Shown here: piece after piece, positions 47,360 to 55,950 of the stretch
Numbering within the stretch: the first letter of the stretch is position 1
How the letters are laid out: every line of letters begins with the position of its first letter
Translations under genes and position numbers: made by a program
Notes under the pieces: model-generated
Told to the model about the DNA's origin: nothing
The model's database searches: none
Seen by the model: the letters and a program-made list of their open reading frames with translations, nothing else
Assembly: GCF_026236535.1 (NCBI RefSeq)
Contig: NZ_JAHTMW010000004.1
Span: 248,001 to 312,000 of the forward strand
DNA: 64,000 bases
Direction: 5' to 3'
DNA from: Streptomyces sp. SKN60
GTDB lineage: Bacteria; Actinomycetota; Actinomycetes; Streptomycetales; Streptomycetaceae

Positions 47360-48031
47360 CTAGCCCTTGGCCGGCCCTTCTGTGAGCTGGTCCCAGTCGG
47401 CGGTGCGGTCGGTCCAGCGTTCGAGGAGGACCCGGTCGTGGCCGACGGCGAGCAGGCCCGCGCCGGTCTCCGCCCGGTAGTTCTCGACGGCGGCGACGAG
47501 CGCGGCGGTGGTCGAGGCGTCGAGCATCGCGGTCATCTCGTCGCAGATCAGCCAGCGGGGCCGAAGCACCAGGGCGCGGGCCAGGCAGGCGCGTTGCAGC
47601 TGGCCGTCGCTGACCTCGTGCGGGCGCCGGGCGAGCAGGTCGGGGGTGAGGCCGACGGCGGGGACGAGCGCGTCGAGGCGTTCGGGGACCTCGGCGCGGC
47701 GCCCGGTGGCGCGCAGCGGCTCGGCGATCAGGTCGGCGAGCCGCAGGCGCGGGTCGGCGGAGAGCCGCGGCTGCTGGAACACCACGCCGATGGCGGTGCG
47801 CAGGGCGCGCGGGGCACGGTGCCGCCAGCCGCGTACCTCGGTGCCGTCGACCACGACCCGCCCGGCGTCGGGGCGGTGCAGCAGGGCGGCGACCCGGGCC
47901 AGGGTGGACTTGCCGCAGCCGCTGGGGCCGAGCAGGCCGACGGACTCGCCCGGGGCGACGGTGAGCGACACCTCGCGGACGACGGGCGCGTGCCGCTGGT
48001 ATCCGGCGGTGACGCAGTGGAGTTCAAGCAC
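47360..48031 (-). CDS. Nik/Dpp-type ABC transporter ATPase, second ATPase subunit
   Basis: 223 aa ATPase. Walker A GPSGCGKST, Q-loop VVFQQPRLS, signature VSDGQLQR (Asp replaces the second Gly of LSGGQ), Walker B WLICDEMTAMLD (Glu kept) and H-loop VGHD. It lacks the oligopeptide C-terminal extension, as NikE does. GTG start overlaps the upstream ATPase stop by 8 bp. Last gene of a five-gene importer (binding protein, two permeases, two ATPases) reading from 52465 down to 47360, whose promoter carries a Nur-like box, so nickel is the proposed substrate. Confidence 0.88.
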   Translation of the reverse strand: MLELHCVTAGYQRHAPVVREVSLTVAPGESVGLLGPSGCGKSTLARVAALLHRPDAGRVVVDGTEVRGWRHRAPRALRTAIGVVFQQPRLSADPRLRLADLIAEPLRATGRRAEVPERLDALVPAVGLTPDLLARRPHEVSDGQLQRACLARALVLRPRWLICDEMTAMLDASTTAALVAAVENYRAETGAGLLAVGHDRVLLERWTDRTADWDQLTEGPAKG

Positions 48032-49040
48032 GGGCGGCTCCCGGAGCTCCGTGGGGGTGGTGGCAGGCGACGCCGGCCCGGAACGCGGGCCGTGCGGCGC
48101 ACGCCTCGGTGGCGCGGGCGCAGCGCGGGGCGAAGGCGCAGCCTGCGGGCAGGTCCGACAGCTCGGGCGGGAACCCGGGGATCGGGGTGAACTCCCGTTC
48201 CGGGAGGGCGTCGAGCAGACCGCGGGCGTACGGGTGGCGGGGGCCGGGGGCGCCGAAGAAGCGGGCGGCGGGGGCGAGTTCGACGATCCGTCCGGCGTAC
48301 ATGACGGCGACCTGGTCGGCGACCCGGCGGGCCGCCGCGAGGTCGTGGGTGATGAGCAGCAGCGCCTTGCCGCGGTCGGCGTGCCGGCGCAGTTCGTCGG
48401 CGGTGCGGTCGACGAGGGCGCGGTCGAGTCCGGTGGTGGGTTCGTCGGCGAGCAGCAGCGGCGCGTCGCCGATCAGCGCGAGCGCGGTGGCGGCGCGCTG
48501 CGCGAGCCCGCCGGACAGCTCGTGCGGGTGCCGGTCGAGATGTCCGGCGGGGAACGCTGCCCGCTCGGCCGCGGCCTCGGCCGCCGCGCGCCGCTCGCCC
48601 CGCCGGGTGCCGGTGAGCGCCCGTACAGTCTCCTCCAGATGCGCCCGTACGGTGCGCACCGGCGTGAGGTGGGCGGCGGGGCTCTGCGGTACGAGCCCGA
48701 TGCGCCGGCCCCGTACGGTGCGGGCGAGGGTCTTCTCGTCGGCGGCGAGCAGATCCGTACCGTCGAGGAGGGCGCTGCCGGAGGTCTCGGCGTTCCCGGG
48801 CAGCAGCCCGAGCAGGGCGGAGGCGAGGACGGACTTGCCGCAGCCGCTCTCGCCGACCAGGGCGAGGCACTCCCCCGCCGCGAGGTCGAAGTCGGCGTCG
48901 GTGACGGCGGCGACCTCGCGCCCGCCGCGCAGCCGGAAGCGGACGGTGAGCCCGCGCACGCTGAGCAGGGCGTCCTCGGCCCGTTCGGCGGAGCCGGCCC
49001 GGAGGGCACGGAGGGCGCGGAGCACGTTCTCGGCGGTCAC
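48024..49040 (-). CDS. Nik/Dpp-type ABC transporter ATPase, first ATPase subunit
   Basis: 338 aa. Walker A GESGCGKSV, Q-loop LVPQSPAAHLTPV, signature LSGGLAQR, Walker B LLLADEPTTGLD, H-loop ITHD, then the oligopeptide-family C-terminal extension (HPYARGLLDALP and CAFAPRCARATEACAARP). The first ~33 residues (AENVLRALRALRAG) are a helical extension. GTG start is set by the GTGA overlap with the upstream permease stop. NikD-like by position. Confidence 0.9.
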   Translation of the reverse strand: MTAENVLRALRALRAGSAERAEDALLSVRGLTVRFRLRGGREVAAVTDADFDLAAGECLALVGESGCGKSVLASALLGLLPGNAETSGSALLDGTDLLAADEKTLARTVRGRRIGLVPQSPAAHLTPVRTVRAHLEETVRALTGTRRGERRAAAEAAAERAAFPAGHLDRHPHELSGGLAQRAATALALIGDAPLLLADEPTTGLDRALVDRTADELRRHADRGKALLLITHDLAAARRVADQVAVMYAGRIVELAPAARFFGAPGPRHPYARGLLDALPEREFTPIPGFPPELSDLPAGCAFAPRCARATEACAARPAFRAGVACHHPHGAPGAARA

Positions 49041-49873
49041 AGCATCAGCTCCGATCGGCGGCGCGGGTTGAGCCGGTCGCGCCAGACGCCGGCGAGGCCC
49101 GCGACCGCGAGGGTGGGGGCGATGAGCAGGAGGCCGGGGAAGAGGGTGGGCCACCAGTGGCCGGTGAGGAGGGAGGAGCGGGCGGTCTGGACGAGGTTGC
49201 CGAGGCTGGCCTGGTGGCTGGGGAGGCCGAGGCCCAGGAAGGACAGGGCGGATTCGTGCCACATGGCGTGCGGGATCATCAGGACGGCGGCGAGGCCGGC
49301 CTGCGGGAGGACGGCGGGGAGCAGATGGCGGACGCCGATCCGCCAGCGGGTGGCGCCGCCGGAGATCGCCGCGTCGACGAACGGCCGGGAGCGCAGGGAC
49401 AGCACCTCGGAGCGGACGATGCGGGCGGTGGAGAGCCAGTGGGTGAGGGCCACGGAGACGATCACCGGCCAGACCCCGGGCCGGAACATGGCCACGACGA
49501 AGATGCCGAGCAGCAGGTGCGGCACGGAGGAGAAGGCGTCGACGATCCGCATGAGGAGACGGTCGGCGCGGCCGCCGAGCGCGCCGGCCGTCGCGCCGAC
49601 GGCGGTGCCGATGACGGTGGCGACGAGGGCGGCGACCAGTCCGACGAGGAGCGAGACGCGCAGTCCGTAGACGCAGCGGAGCAGCAGGTCGCGGCCGACG
49701 TCGTCGGTGCCGAAGGGGTGTGCCCAGGAGGGCGGGAGGAGTTTGGCGCCGAGGTCGACGGCCTGCTGGTCGAGGGGGACGAGCGGCGGGACCAGGAGGA
49801 CGGCCAGGACGACGGTGCCGGTGACGAGGGCGGAGCTCCGGAGCCGGAGGCGCCGGGTGCGGGGGTCAGCCAT
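49037..49873 (-). CDS. ABC importer permease (NikC/DppC-like)
   Basis: 278 aa, about six helices. Family marks: HPFGTDDVGRDLLLRCVYGLRVSLLVGL and the EAA loop EVLSLRSRPFVDAAISGGATRWRIGVRHLLP (quoted in part as DAAISGGATRWRIGVRHLLP), then WHESALSFLGLGLP. It forms half of the membrane channel. Overlaps the upstream permease by 8 bp and the downstream ATPase by 4 bp. Confidence 0.92.
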   Translation of the reverse strand: MADPRTRRLRLRSSALVTGTVVLAVLLVPPLVPLDQQAVDLGAKLLPPSWAHPFGTDDVGRDLLLRCVYGLRVSLLVGLVAALVATVIGTAVGATAGALGGRADRLLMRIVDAFSSVPHLLLGIFVVAMFRPGVWPVIVSVALTHWLSTARIVRSEVLSLRSRPFVDAAISGGATRWRIGVRHLLPAVLPQAGLAAVLMIPHAMWHESALSFLGLGLPSHQASLGNLVQTARSSLLTGHWWPTLFPGLLLIAPTLAVAGLAGVWRDRLNPRRRSELML

Positions 49874-50858
49874 CGAAGCCCACCCTGGGGTCGGCGAGCC
49901 CGTACAGGAGGTCGGAGAGCAGGTTGCCGAGCAGGACGGCGGCGGTGGCGAGCACGGTGAGTGCGGCGAGCAGCGGGAAGTCGGCGGAGAGGGCGGCCTG
50001 CACGGTGGCGGCGGCGATGCCGGGCCAGCTGAAGACGGTCTCCACGAGGAGGGCGCCGGTGATGAGTTCGGGGATCCGGGAGCCGACGAGGGTGAGCATG
50101 GGGAGCATTCCGGAGCGCAGGGCGTGGCGGGTGAGGACGGTGCGTTCGGCGAGGCCGCGGGCGCGGGCGCCGCGCACCGGGTCCTCGTCGAGGGCGTCGC
50201 CGACGCCCTGGCGTACGTACAGGAAGAACCAGGGCAGTTGGGAGACGCCGAGGACGAGGGCGGGCAGCACGAGGTGGGTGGCGACCTGTCCGGCGGTGAC
50301 CGTGTCGCCCGCCGTGTCGGTGAGGCCGCCGGGCGGCAGCGCGCCGAGTTCGAGGGCGAAGAACCAGATGGCGAGGAGTCCGAGCCAGAAGGCGGGGGCG
50401 GCTTCCAGGGTGTACGCGAGCGAGGACACGGCCCGGTCGAGCAGGCCGCCGCGGCGGCGGGCGGCCAGGACGCCGAGGAGGGTGCCGAGCAGGATCGCGA
50501 CGAGGAAGGCGGTGCCGGCGAGGAGCGCGGACCAGCCGATGCGTTCGGCGACGACGTCGGCGACGGGCCGGCGCATGACGCCGGAGTCGCCGAGGTCGCC
50601 GCGCAGGGCGTGGCCGAGCCACTCCCACCAGCGGGTGTACCAGGGTTGGTCGGCGCCGAGGTTGGCGCGCAGCTGGTCGAGGTTCTCCTGTGAGGCGGTG
50701 AGTCCGGCGGTGCCGGCGTAGGCCTGCACGGGGTCGAAGGGGGAGGCGGCGGCGACGGCGAAGACCGCGAGGGTGACGCCGAGGAGGACGGGGACGGCGG
50801 CGAGCGCGCGCCGTCCCGTCATCCGGGCCATGGCCCGGAGCGGGAGAGCGCGGGTCAC
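49866..50858 (-). CDS. ABC importer permease (NikB/DppB-like)
   Basis: 330 aa. N-terminal helix RRALAAVPVLLGVTLAVFAV, then FDPVQAY, the DLGDSGVMRRPVADVV region, LLAIWFFALELGALPPGG and the EAA loop VRGARARGLAERTVLTRHALRSGMLP. It ends YGLADPRVGFDG. GTG 50858 overlaps the binding-protein stop (GTGA), consistent with the coupling used throughout this operon; later ATGs (50831, 50822) are possible. Confidence 0.92.
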   Translation of the reverse strand: MTRALPLRAMARMTGRRALAAVPVLLGVTLAVFAVAAASPFDPVQAYAGTAGLTASQENLDQLRANLGADQPWYTRWWEWLGHALRGDLGDSGVMRRPVADVVAERIGWSALLAGTAFLVAILLGTLLGVLAARRRGGLLDRAVSSLAYTLEAAPAFWLGLLAIWFFALELGALPPGGLTDTAGDTVTAGQVATHLVLPALVLGVSQLPWFFLYVRQGVGDALDEDPVRGARARGLAERTVLTRHALRSGMLPMLTLVGSRIPELITGALLVETVFSWPGIAAATVQAALSADFPLLAALTVLATAAVLLGNLLSDLLYGLADPRVGFDG

Positions 50859-52465
50859 TGCTTCGGCGTCCAGTCCTCGACGTTCCACCAGGGGCCGGAG
50901 CCGAGTCCGTGCTCGTGGGGTTCGACCTGGGTGGTGAGGCGGCCGGCGGGGGTGGTCCAGCGGTCGGCGACGACGTAGACGTGGTCGACGTGGGTGAGGA
51001 AGGTGTAGCCGGGGTTCTTCACCAGTTCGCGCTGGACGGTGTCGTAGGCGGCGCGGCGGCGCGCGGGGTCGCCGGTGCGGCGGCCGTCCTCCAGTGCGCG
51101 GTCGACGGCCGGACTGGCGTACGAGGCCATGTTGTTGAAGCCGTCGCCCGCGAGCTCGGACTTGAGCAGAAGGTACTGGTCGAAGTCGGGGTCGCCGGAC
51201 GAGCCGCCGCCGGCGAGCACGGCGTCGGTCTTCATCCGGGGTTCGATGACCTCCCAGGTGCCGGCCTGGGTGGCGATCTCGATGCCGGCCTTCTTGGCGT
51301 CGGAGGCATAGGCGAGGGCGTGGTCCTGGCGGAGCTTGTCGCCGGAGAGGTACCAGAGGGGGAAGGCGGCGCGGACGCCGTTCTTGACGCGGATGCCGTC
51401 GGGGCCGGGCTTCCAGCCCGCCTCGTCGAGGATCTTCCGGGCGCCGGCGAGGTCGTGGCGGCGTTCGGTGCCCTTGGCGAACCAGGGGCTGTCGGTGGGC
51501 ACCGGGCCGTAGGCGGGCCGGCCGGCGCCTTCGAGGATCTTGTCGACCATGGCCTGCCGGTCGACCGCGAGGTCGAGGGCGCGGCGGACGGCCACGTCGC
51601 CGGCGACCCGGTTGTGGCTGGGCAGGGTGACGGTGCGGTAGTCGAAGGTGGTGGCGGTGTGCACTTTCCGGGTCTTGTCGGCCTTGAATCCGGCGGCGAG
51701 GTTCGGCGGCAGGATCGCGGCGTCGAGGTCGCCGGCGCGCAGCCGGGTGGCGCGCACGTCGTCGTCCTTGACGACGGCCATGGTGAACTTCTCGACCGCC
51801 GGTGCGCCGCCCCAGTAGTGCGGGTTGGCGCGGAAGGTGAGCTTCTCGCCCCTGGTCCAGCCGGTGAGGACATAGGGGCCGGTGCCGATGGGGCGGGTGG
51901 TGAAGGGGCCGCTGTTGACGTCCTGCTTGCCGGCGACGCGTTCGGGGGCGATGGCGAGGACGGTGCGCCGGGCGAAGGGCGCGTAGGGGTACTTCAGGGT
52001 GAACGTGACGGTGTGGTCGCCGGTGGCGCGCACGTCCTTGAGGGCGTCGAGTTCGCTGCGGGACGGGTTGTTGGTCTTCGGGTCGAGCACCGCCTGGTAG
52101 GTGAAGACGACGTCCCGGGCGGTGAAGGGCGTGCCGTCGCTGAAGGTGACGCCCTTGCGCAGGGTGTACGTGTAGGTGAGGCCGTCGGCGCTGACCGCGG
52201 GCAGTGCGGTGGCGAGGGCGGGCCGGAGCCGCATGCCGGCGTCGAGGGCGAGCAGCCCGTCGAAGATCTTGGAGTTGCCGTCCTTGCCGTAGCCGAGCAG
52301 CGGGCTGAGGGTGTCGGGTTCGGCGGCGATGCCGACGACCGCCGAGTCACGGGGCCCGCCCTGGCCCTTGGCGGCGCCGTCGGGGTTCGCGCAGGCCGCC
52401 GCGGTGAGGGCCGTCACCCCCGTGAGGATCGCGGCGGTCGCACGGCGGACGGGTCGGGCGGCCAT
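50855..52465 (-). CDS. ABC importer substrate-binding lipoprotein (family 5, NikA/DppA-like)
   Basis: 536 aa. Lipobox LTAAAC (Cys25) anchors it outside the membrane. SBP family 5 marks: GIAAEPDTLSPLLGYGKD, LRPALATALPAVSADGLTYTYTLRKGVTFSDGTPF (quoted in part as YTLRKGVTFSDGTPFTARDV), IGTGPYVLTGW, FRANPHYWGGAPAV and AVRRALDLAVDRQAMV. It resembles both peptide- and nickel-binding proteins; substrate assignment rests on the Nur-like box upstream. ATG 52465 has AGAGGGG about 10 nt upstream; GTG 52474 and TTG 52492 are in frame but poorer. Confidence 0.88.
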   Translation of the reverse strand: MAARPVRRATAAILTGVTALTAAACANPDGAAKGQGGPRDSAVVGIAAEPDTLSPLLGYGKDGNSKIFDGLLALDAGMRLRPALATALPAVSADGLTYTYTLRKGVTFSDGTPFTARDVVFTYQAVLDPKTNNPSRSELDALKDVRATGDHTVTFTLKYPYAPFARRTVLAIAPERVAGKQDVNSGPFTTRPIGTGPYVLTGWTRGEKLTFRANPHYWGGAPAVEKFTMAVVKDDDVRATRLRAGDLDAAILPPNLAAGFKADKTRKVHTATTFDYRTVTLPSHNRVAGDVAVRRALDLAVDRQAMVDKILEGAGRPAYGPVPTDSPWFAKGTERRHDLAGARKILDEAGWKPGPDGIRVKNGVRAAFPLWYLSGDKLRQDHALAYASDAKKAGIEIATQAGTWEVIEPRMKTDAVLAGGGSSGDPDFDQYLLLKSELAGDGFNNMASYASPAVDRALEDGRRTGDPARRRAAYDTVQRELVKNPGYTFLTHVDHVYVVADRWTTPAGRLTTQVEPHEHGLGSGPWWNVEDWTPKQ

Positions 52466-52491
52466 GAAGTCCACACCCCTCTTGAAGATCA

Positions 52492-52524
52492 ACTGTTATT
52501 GCGAAGACTTCGCAATTAAACAGT
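52492..52524. promoter_or_regulatory. Nur-like palindromic operator upstream of the ABC importer
   Basis: Perfect 19-bp dyad ATTGCGAAG-A-CTTCGCAAT (52498-52516) flanked by outer arms ACTGTT (52492-52497) and AACAGT (52519-52524). The core TTGCGA-n5-TCGCAA fits the Nur box tTGCaa-n5-ttGCAA of the nickel-responsive Fur-family repressor, which controls nik genes in S. coelicolor. It starts 27 bp upstream of the chosen ATG. Confidence 0.6.
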
Positions 52525-52553
52525 ATGTAGAGGGGTGTGGACTCCGGCGCCCC

Positions 52554-53663
52554 TTACCTCGGGGCGCGCAGGTCGACCAGGGCGGCGATCACGTCCTGGT
52601 GCCGGCCGGCCGAACCGAGCGCGGTCTGCGCGGACTTGGCCCGCTTCAGCGCCAGGTGCGCCGGGTGCTCCCAGGTCATGCCGATGCCGCCGTGCAGCTG
52701 GACGCACTCCTCGGCGGCGTGCACGGCGACCTTCGCGCAGTACGCCTGGGCCACGGCGACCGTCAGCTCGGTGTCCGGGGCGCCGGTGGCCAGCGCGTCG
52801 GCGGCGGCGCGGGCCACCGCCCTGGCCCCGACCAGCTCCAGCCACAGCTGGGCCATCCGGTGCTTGAGCGCCTGGAAGGAGCCGATCGGCCGGTTGAACT
52901 GGTGGCGCTCCTTGGTGTGCCGGACGGTCTCCTCCAGGCACCAGGCGGCGAGCCCGAGTTGCTCGGAGGCGAGCAGCCCGGCACCGGCGAGCAGCCCGCG
53001 CCGGACCGCCGCCCCGCCGGTCTCCGGTCCGGCGAGCCGGGTCCCGGCGACGCCCGTGGTGTCGACGACGGCCAGCGGACGGGTCAGGTCGAGGGGCACC
53101 TGCGGGGTGATCCGGGCCTCGGCGGCCGGCACGGCGTACAGCCCGTCGGCGCGCGGCACCAGCAGCACGTCTGCGGCGGCCGCGTCGGCGACGGCGGGCA
53201 CCGGGCCGTCGGTCACCGGGTCGGCGCCCGGCGCCGTGGACAGCGGCACGGCGAGCACGGCGGTCTTCTCGCCGGCCGCGAGCGCGCCGAGGAGTTCCGC
53301 GACCGGGCCGCCCTCGTCGGCGCCGAGCGCGAGCAGCGTCTCGGTCGCCACGACGGCACTGGTGAGGTACGGGGCGGGGGTCACGGCCCGGCCCAGCTCC
53401 TCCAGGACCACGGCGGCCTCGCGGTGGCTCGCGCCCTGACCGCCCAGCTTCTCGGGCACCAGCAGTCCGGCGGCGCCGATGCCGCCGGCGAGGGCGTCCC
53501 AGAGGCCGGGGAGGTACGGGGCCTCGCCCTCGATCCGGGCGAGCAGCGCCTGCGGGTCGGCCCGGTCGGCGAGCAGCGAGCGGACGGCGGCGCGCAGGTC
53601 CTCCTCGGCCTCGGAGTAGAGCAGATCGAGCTGGGCGGCCGTCGGCTTCGGCGTCTCGGTCAT
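52554..53663 (-). CDS. Acyl-CoA dehydrogenase family protein (second subunit)
   Basis: 369 aa. Acyl-CoA dehydrogenase fold: DLLYSEAEEDLRAAVRSLLAD, GGIGAAGLLVPEKLGGQGAS, the C-domain RHQFNRPIGSFQALKHRMAQ and QLHGGIGMTWEHPAHLALKRA. The catalytic Glu of classic enzymes is not evident and the middle beta domain is degenerate. This is typical of the smaller subunit of heteromeric actinobacterial FadE pairs. It overlaps the upstream FadE gene (ATGA). Third gene of the quinone-oxidoreductase/FadE operon. Confidence 0.9.
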   Translation of the reverse strand: MTETPKPTAAQLDLLYSEAEEDLRAAVRSLLADRADPQALLARIEGEAPYLPGLWDALAGGIGAAGLLVPEKLGGQGASHREAAVVLEELGRAVTPAPYLTSAVVATETLLALGADEGGPVAELLGALAAGEKTAVLAVPLSTAPGADPVTDGPVPAVADAAAADVLLVPRADGLYAVPAAEARITPQVPLDLTRPLAVVDTTGVAGTRLAGPETGGAAVRRGLLAGAGLLASEQLGLAAWCLEETVRHTKERHQFNRPIGSFQALKHRMAQLWLELVGARAVARAAADALATGAPDTELTVAVAQAYCAKVAVHAAEECVQLHGGIGMTWEHPAHLALKRAKSAQTALGSAGRHQDVIAALVDLRAPR

Positions 53664-54904
53664 CGGGCGAGGTCCTTCCAGGCGACGTCCTTGTCGTTGC
53701 GGGGCTCGGGCGGCAGTCCGAGGACCCGCTCGGCCACGATGTTGAGCAGCACCTCGGTGGTGCCGCCCTCGATCGAGTTGCCCTTGGCGCGCAGATAGCG
53801 GTAGCCCGCGTCGCGGCCGGTGAAGTCGACGAGATCGGGCCGGACCATCGTCCAGTCGCCGTACAACAGGCCCTCGTCGCCGAGGAGTTCGACCTCCAGG
53901 GCGCTGATGGCCTGGTTGAGCCGAGCGAAGCCGAGCTTCATCGCGCTGCCCTCGGGTCCCGGCTGGCCGGCCACCAGCTGCTGGCGGAGGCGCTCGCCGG
54001 TGAGCCGGGCGACCTCGGCGTCCACCCACAGGTCGAGCAGCCGCCGGTGCAGGTCGTGGGTGCGCAGCTCGGGGCGGGAACGCCAGGTGGCGTCGGCCTT
54101 GCCGATCATGCCGCCCTCGCGGGGGATGCGGGCGCCGCCGATGGAGACCCGCTCGTTCATGAGGGTGGTCTGGGCGACCCGCCAGCCGTCGCCGACCTCG
54201 CCGAGGCGGTGCGCGTCGGGGATGCGCACGTTCGTGAGGAAGACCTCGTTGAACTCGGCCTCGCCGGTGATCTGGCGCAGCGGCCGGACCTCGACGCCGG
54301 GGTCGGTCATGTCGCACACGAAGTAGCTGATGCCGCGGTGCTTGGGCAGGTCGGGGTCGGTGCGGGCGATGAGGATCGCCCAGCGGGCGACATGGGCGCT
54401 GGAGGTCCACACCTTCTGCCCGTTGATCACCCAGTCTCCCCCACTCGCGGCTTCGCCCGAGCCGGAGGTGCCCCCAGCGTCGCGTACGGCGCGGGTGCCG
54501 AGCGCGGCGAGGTCGGAGCCGGCGCCGGGCTCGCTGAAGAGCTGGCACCAGACCTCCTCGCCGACCCAGAGCGGCTTCAGGAAGCGCTCCTTGACGGCGT
54601 CGGAGCCGAAGGCGAGGAGGGTGGGGGCGGCCATGCCGAGGCCGATGCCGATCCGGCGGGGGTCGTTGTCGGGGGCGCCCGCGGCGGTGAGTGCGGCGTC
54701 GACGACGGCCTGCAGGGAGCGCGGGGCGCCGAGTCCGCCGAGGCCCACCGGGTAGTGCACCCAGGCGAGGCCGGCGTCGAAGCGGGCGCGCAGGAAGTCG
54801 GTGCGGTCGGTGGTGGCGGGCGGGTGCTCGGCGAGCAACCGGCGGGTGCGGTCGAGCAGTTCGGCGGCGTCGGGGGCCGGGGCGGTGGCGGGGTGGGCGC
54901 TCAT
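53660..54904 (-). CDS. Acyl-CoA dehydrogenase (first subunit)
   Basis: 414 aa. FAD-binding and substrate regions: EVWCQLFSEPGAGSDLAAL, WVINGQKVWTSSAHVA, DMTDPGVEVRPLRQITG, FNEVFLTNVRIPD, then the C-domain with RYLRAKGNSIEGGTTEVLLNIVAERVLGLP (catalytic-region Glu in SIEGGT). An insertion GGTSGSGEAASGG (about 148-160) looks like a low-complexity loop. Its start and stop overlap its neighbours by 4 bp (ATGA), so the three genes are co-translated. Oxidises an acyl-CoA; the acyl group is unknown, and a heteromeric FadE is likely. Confidence 0.92.
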   Translation of the reverse strand: MSAHPATAPAPDAAELLDRTRRLLAEHPPATTDRTDFLRARFDAGLAWVHYPVGLGGLGAPRSLQAVVDAALTAAGAPDNDPRRIGIGLGMAAPTLLAFGSDAVKERFLKPLWVGEEVWCQLFSEPGAGSDLAALGTRAVRDAGGTSGSGEAASGGDWVINGQKVWTSSAHVARWAILIARTDPDLPKHRGISYFVCDMTDPGVEVRPLRQITGEAEFNEVFLTNVRIPDAHRLGEVGDGWRVAQTTLMNERVSIGGARIPREGGMIGKADATWRSRPELRTHDLHRRLLDLWVDAEVARLTGERLRQQLVAGQPGPEGSAMKLGFARLNQAISALEVELLGDEGLLYGDWTMVRPDLVDFTGRDAGYRYLRAKGNSIEGGTTEVLLNIVAERVLGLPPEPRNDKDVAWKDLAR

Positions 54905-55869
54905 GCGCGGGCTCCTTCCGGGAGGACGACGAGCCGGCCGGTGGTGACGCCCTCGGCGAGCCGCTGCACGGCGTCGGCGGCGCCCGCGAAGGGCACCCGC
55001 TCGCTCACGTACGGCTTGATCAGGCCCTTGGCGGCCAGCTCGGACAGGGTCTCGTGGCAGCGCAGGACGGCGGCCGGGTCCTTGAGGTTGTACAGGCCCC
55101 AATGCAGGCCCAGGATCGAGTAGTTCTTCACCAGGGCGTGGTTGAGGGCGGGGGCGGGCACGGTGCCGCTGGCGAAGCCGACGACCACGATCCGGCCCTC
55201 GAAGGCGACCAGCTTGGCGGACTGCTGGTAGGCGGCGCCGCCGACCGGGTCGTAGATCACGTCGGCGCCGCGGCCGCCGGTGGCCTCCTTGACGGCCGCG
55301 ACGACGTCCTCGGCGTGCCGGTCGACGACCGTGTCGCAGCCCAGCCCGCGGGCGACGGCCGCCTTGTCGGCGCCGCCGACGACGCCGATCACGGTGGCGC
55401 CGGCCGCCTTGCCGAGCTGGACGGCGGCGCTGCCGACGCCGCCCGCGGCGGCGTGCACGAGCAGCGTCTCGCCCTCCTTCAGCGCGGCCCTGCGGTGCAG
55501 CCCGAACCACCCGGTCTGGTAGCCGATGTGCAGGGCGGCCGCCTGGGCGTCGTCCAGGGCCTCCGGGGCGGGGAGCAGCGCGGCTGCGTCGGCGACGGCG
55601 TACTCCGCGAGGCCGCCGTACGGGAGGGCGGGGGTGGCGATGACCCGGCGGCCGTCCTCGGTCTCGGCGCAGATCTCCACGCCGGGGGTGAAGGGCAGCG
55701 GCGGCCGCACCTGGTACTGGCCGCGGCACAGCAGCGCGTCGGGGAAGTTGAGGCCGGTGGCCCGGACCTTCAGGAGCACCTGCCCCGGCCCGGGCTCGGG
55801 CGCCGCGACCTCGTCGAGCTGCATCACCTCGCCCGGCTCGCCGTTCTCGTGCACTCGCCATGCCTGCAT
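54901..55869 (-). CDS. NADPH:quinone oxidoreductase-like MDR protein
   Basis: 322 aa, zinc-free medium-chain reductase: GPGQVLLKVRATGLNFPDALLCRG (quoted in part as RATGLNFPDALLCRG), PGVEICAETEDG, YGGLAEYAV, HIGYQTGWFGL, the nucleotide motif VHAAAGGVGSAAVQLGKA and IYDPVGG. First gene of the operon with two acyl-CoA dehydrogenases, so its substrate may be an enoyl-CoA or quinone-like intermediate. A TetR-type dyad lies about 50 bp upstream. Confidence 0.92.
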   Translation of the reverse strand: MQAWRVHENGEPGEVMQLDEVAAPEPGPGQVLLKVRATGLNFPDALLCRGQYQVRPPLPFTPGVEICAETEDGRRVIATPALPYGGLAEYAVADAAALLPAPEALDDAQAAALHIGYQTGWFGLHRRAALKEGETLLVHAAAGGVGSAAVQLGKAAGATVIGVVGGADKAAVARGLGCDTVVDRHAEDVVAAVKEATGGRGADVIYDPVGGAAYQQSAKLVAFEGRIVVVGFASGTVPAPALNHALVKNYSILGLHWGLYNLKDPAAVLRCHETLSELAAKGLIKPYVSERVPFAGAADAVQRLAEGVTTGRLVVLPEGARA

Positions 55870-55916
55870 CGGGGGCCTCCACGTGCCGTCGTGCGTCCTG
55901 CGCGGTCGACCGCATA

Positions 55917-55932
55917 CTAAGCGGTCGCTTGG
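55917..55932. promoter_or_regulatory. TetR-type operator upstream of the quinone oxidoreductase / FadE operon
   Basis: CTAAGCG-gt-CGCTTGG: 7-bp arms with one mismatch, the typical CTAAGCG..CGCTTAG dyad of TetR-family fatty-acid repressors. On the minus strand it overlaps a -10-like TAGTAT. No TetR gene is adjacent, so the regulator is elsewhere. Confidence 0.6.
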
Positions 55933-55950
55933 CCCGTGGGGAACAGGCTC

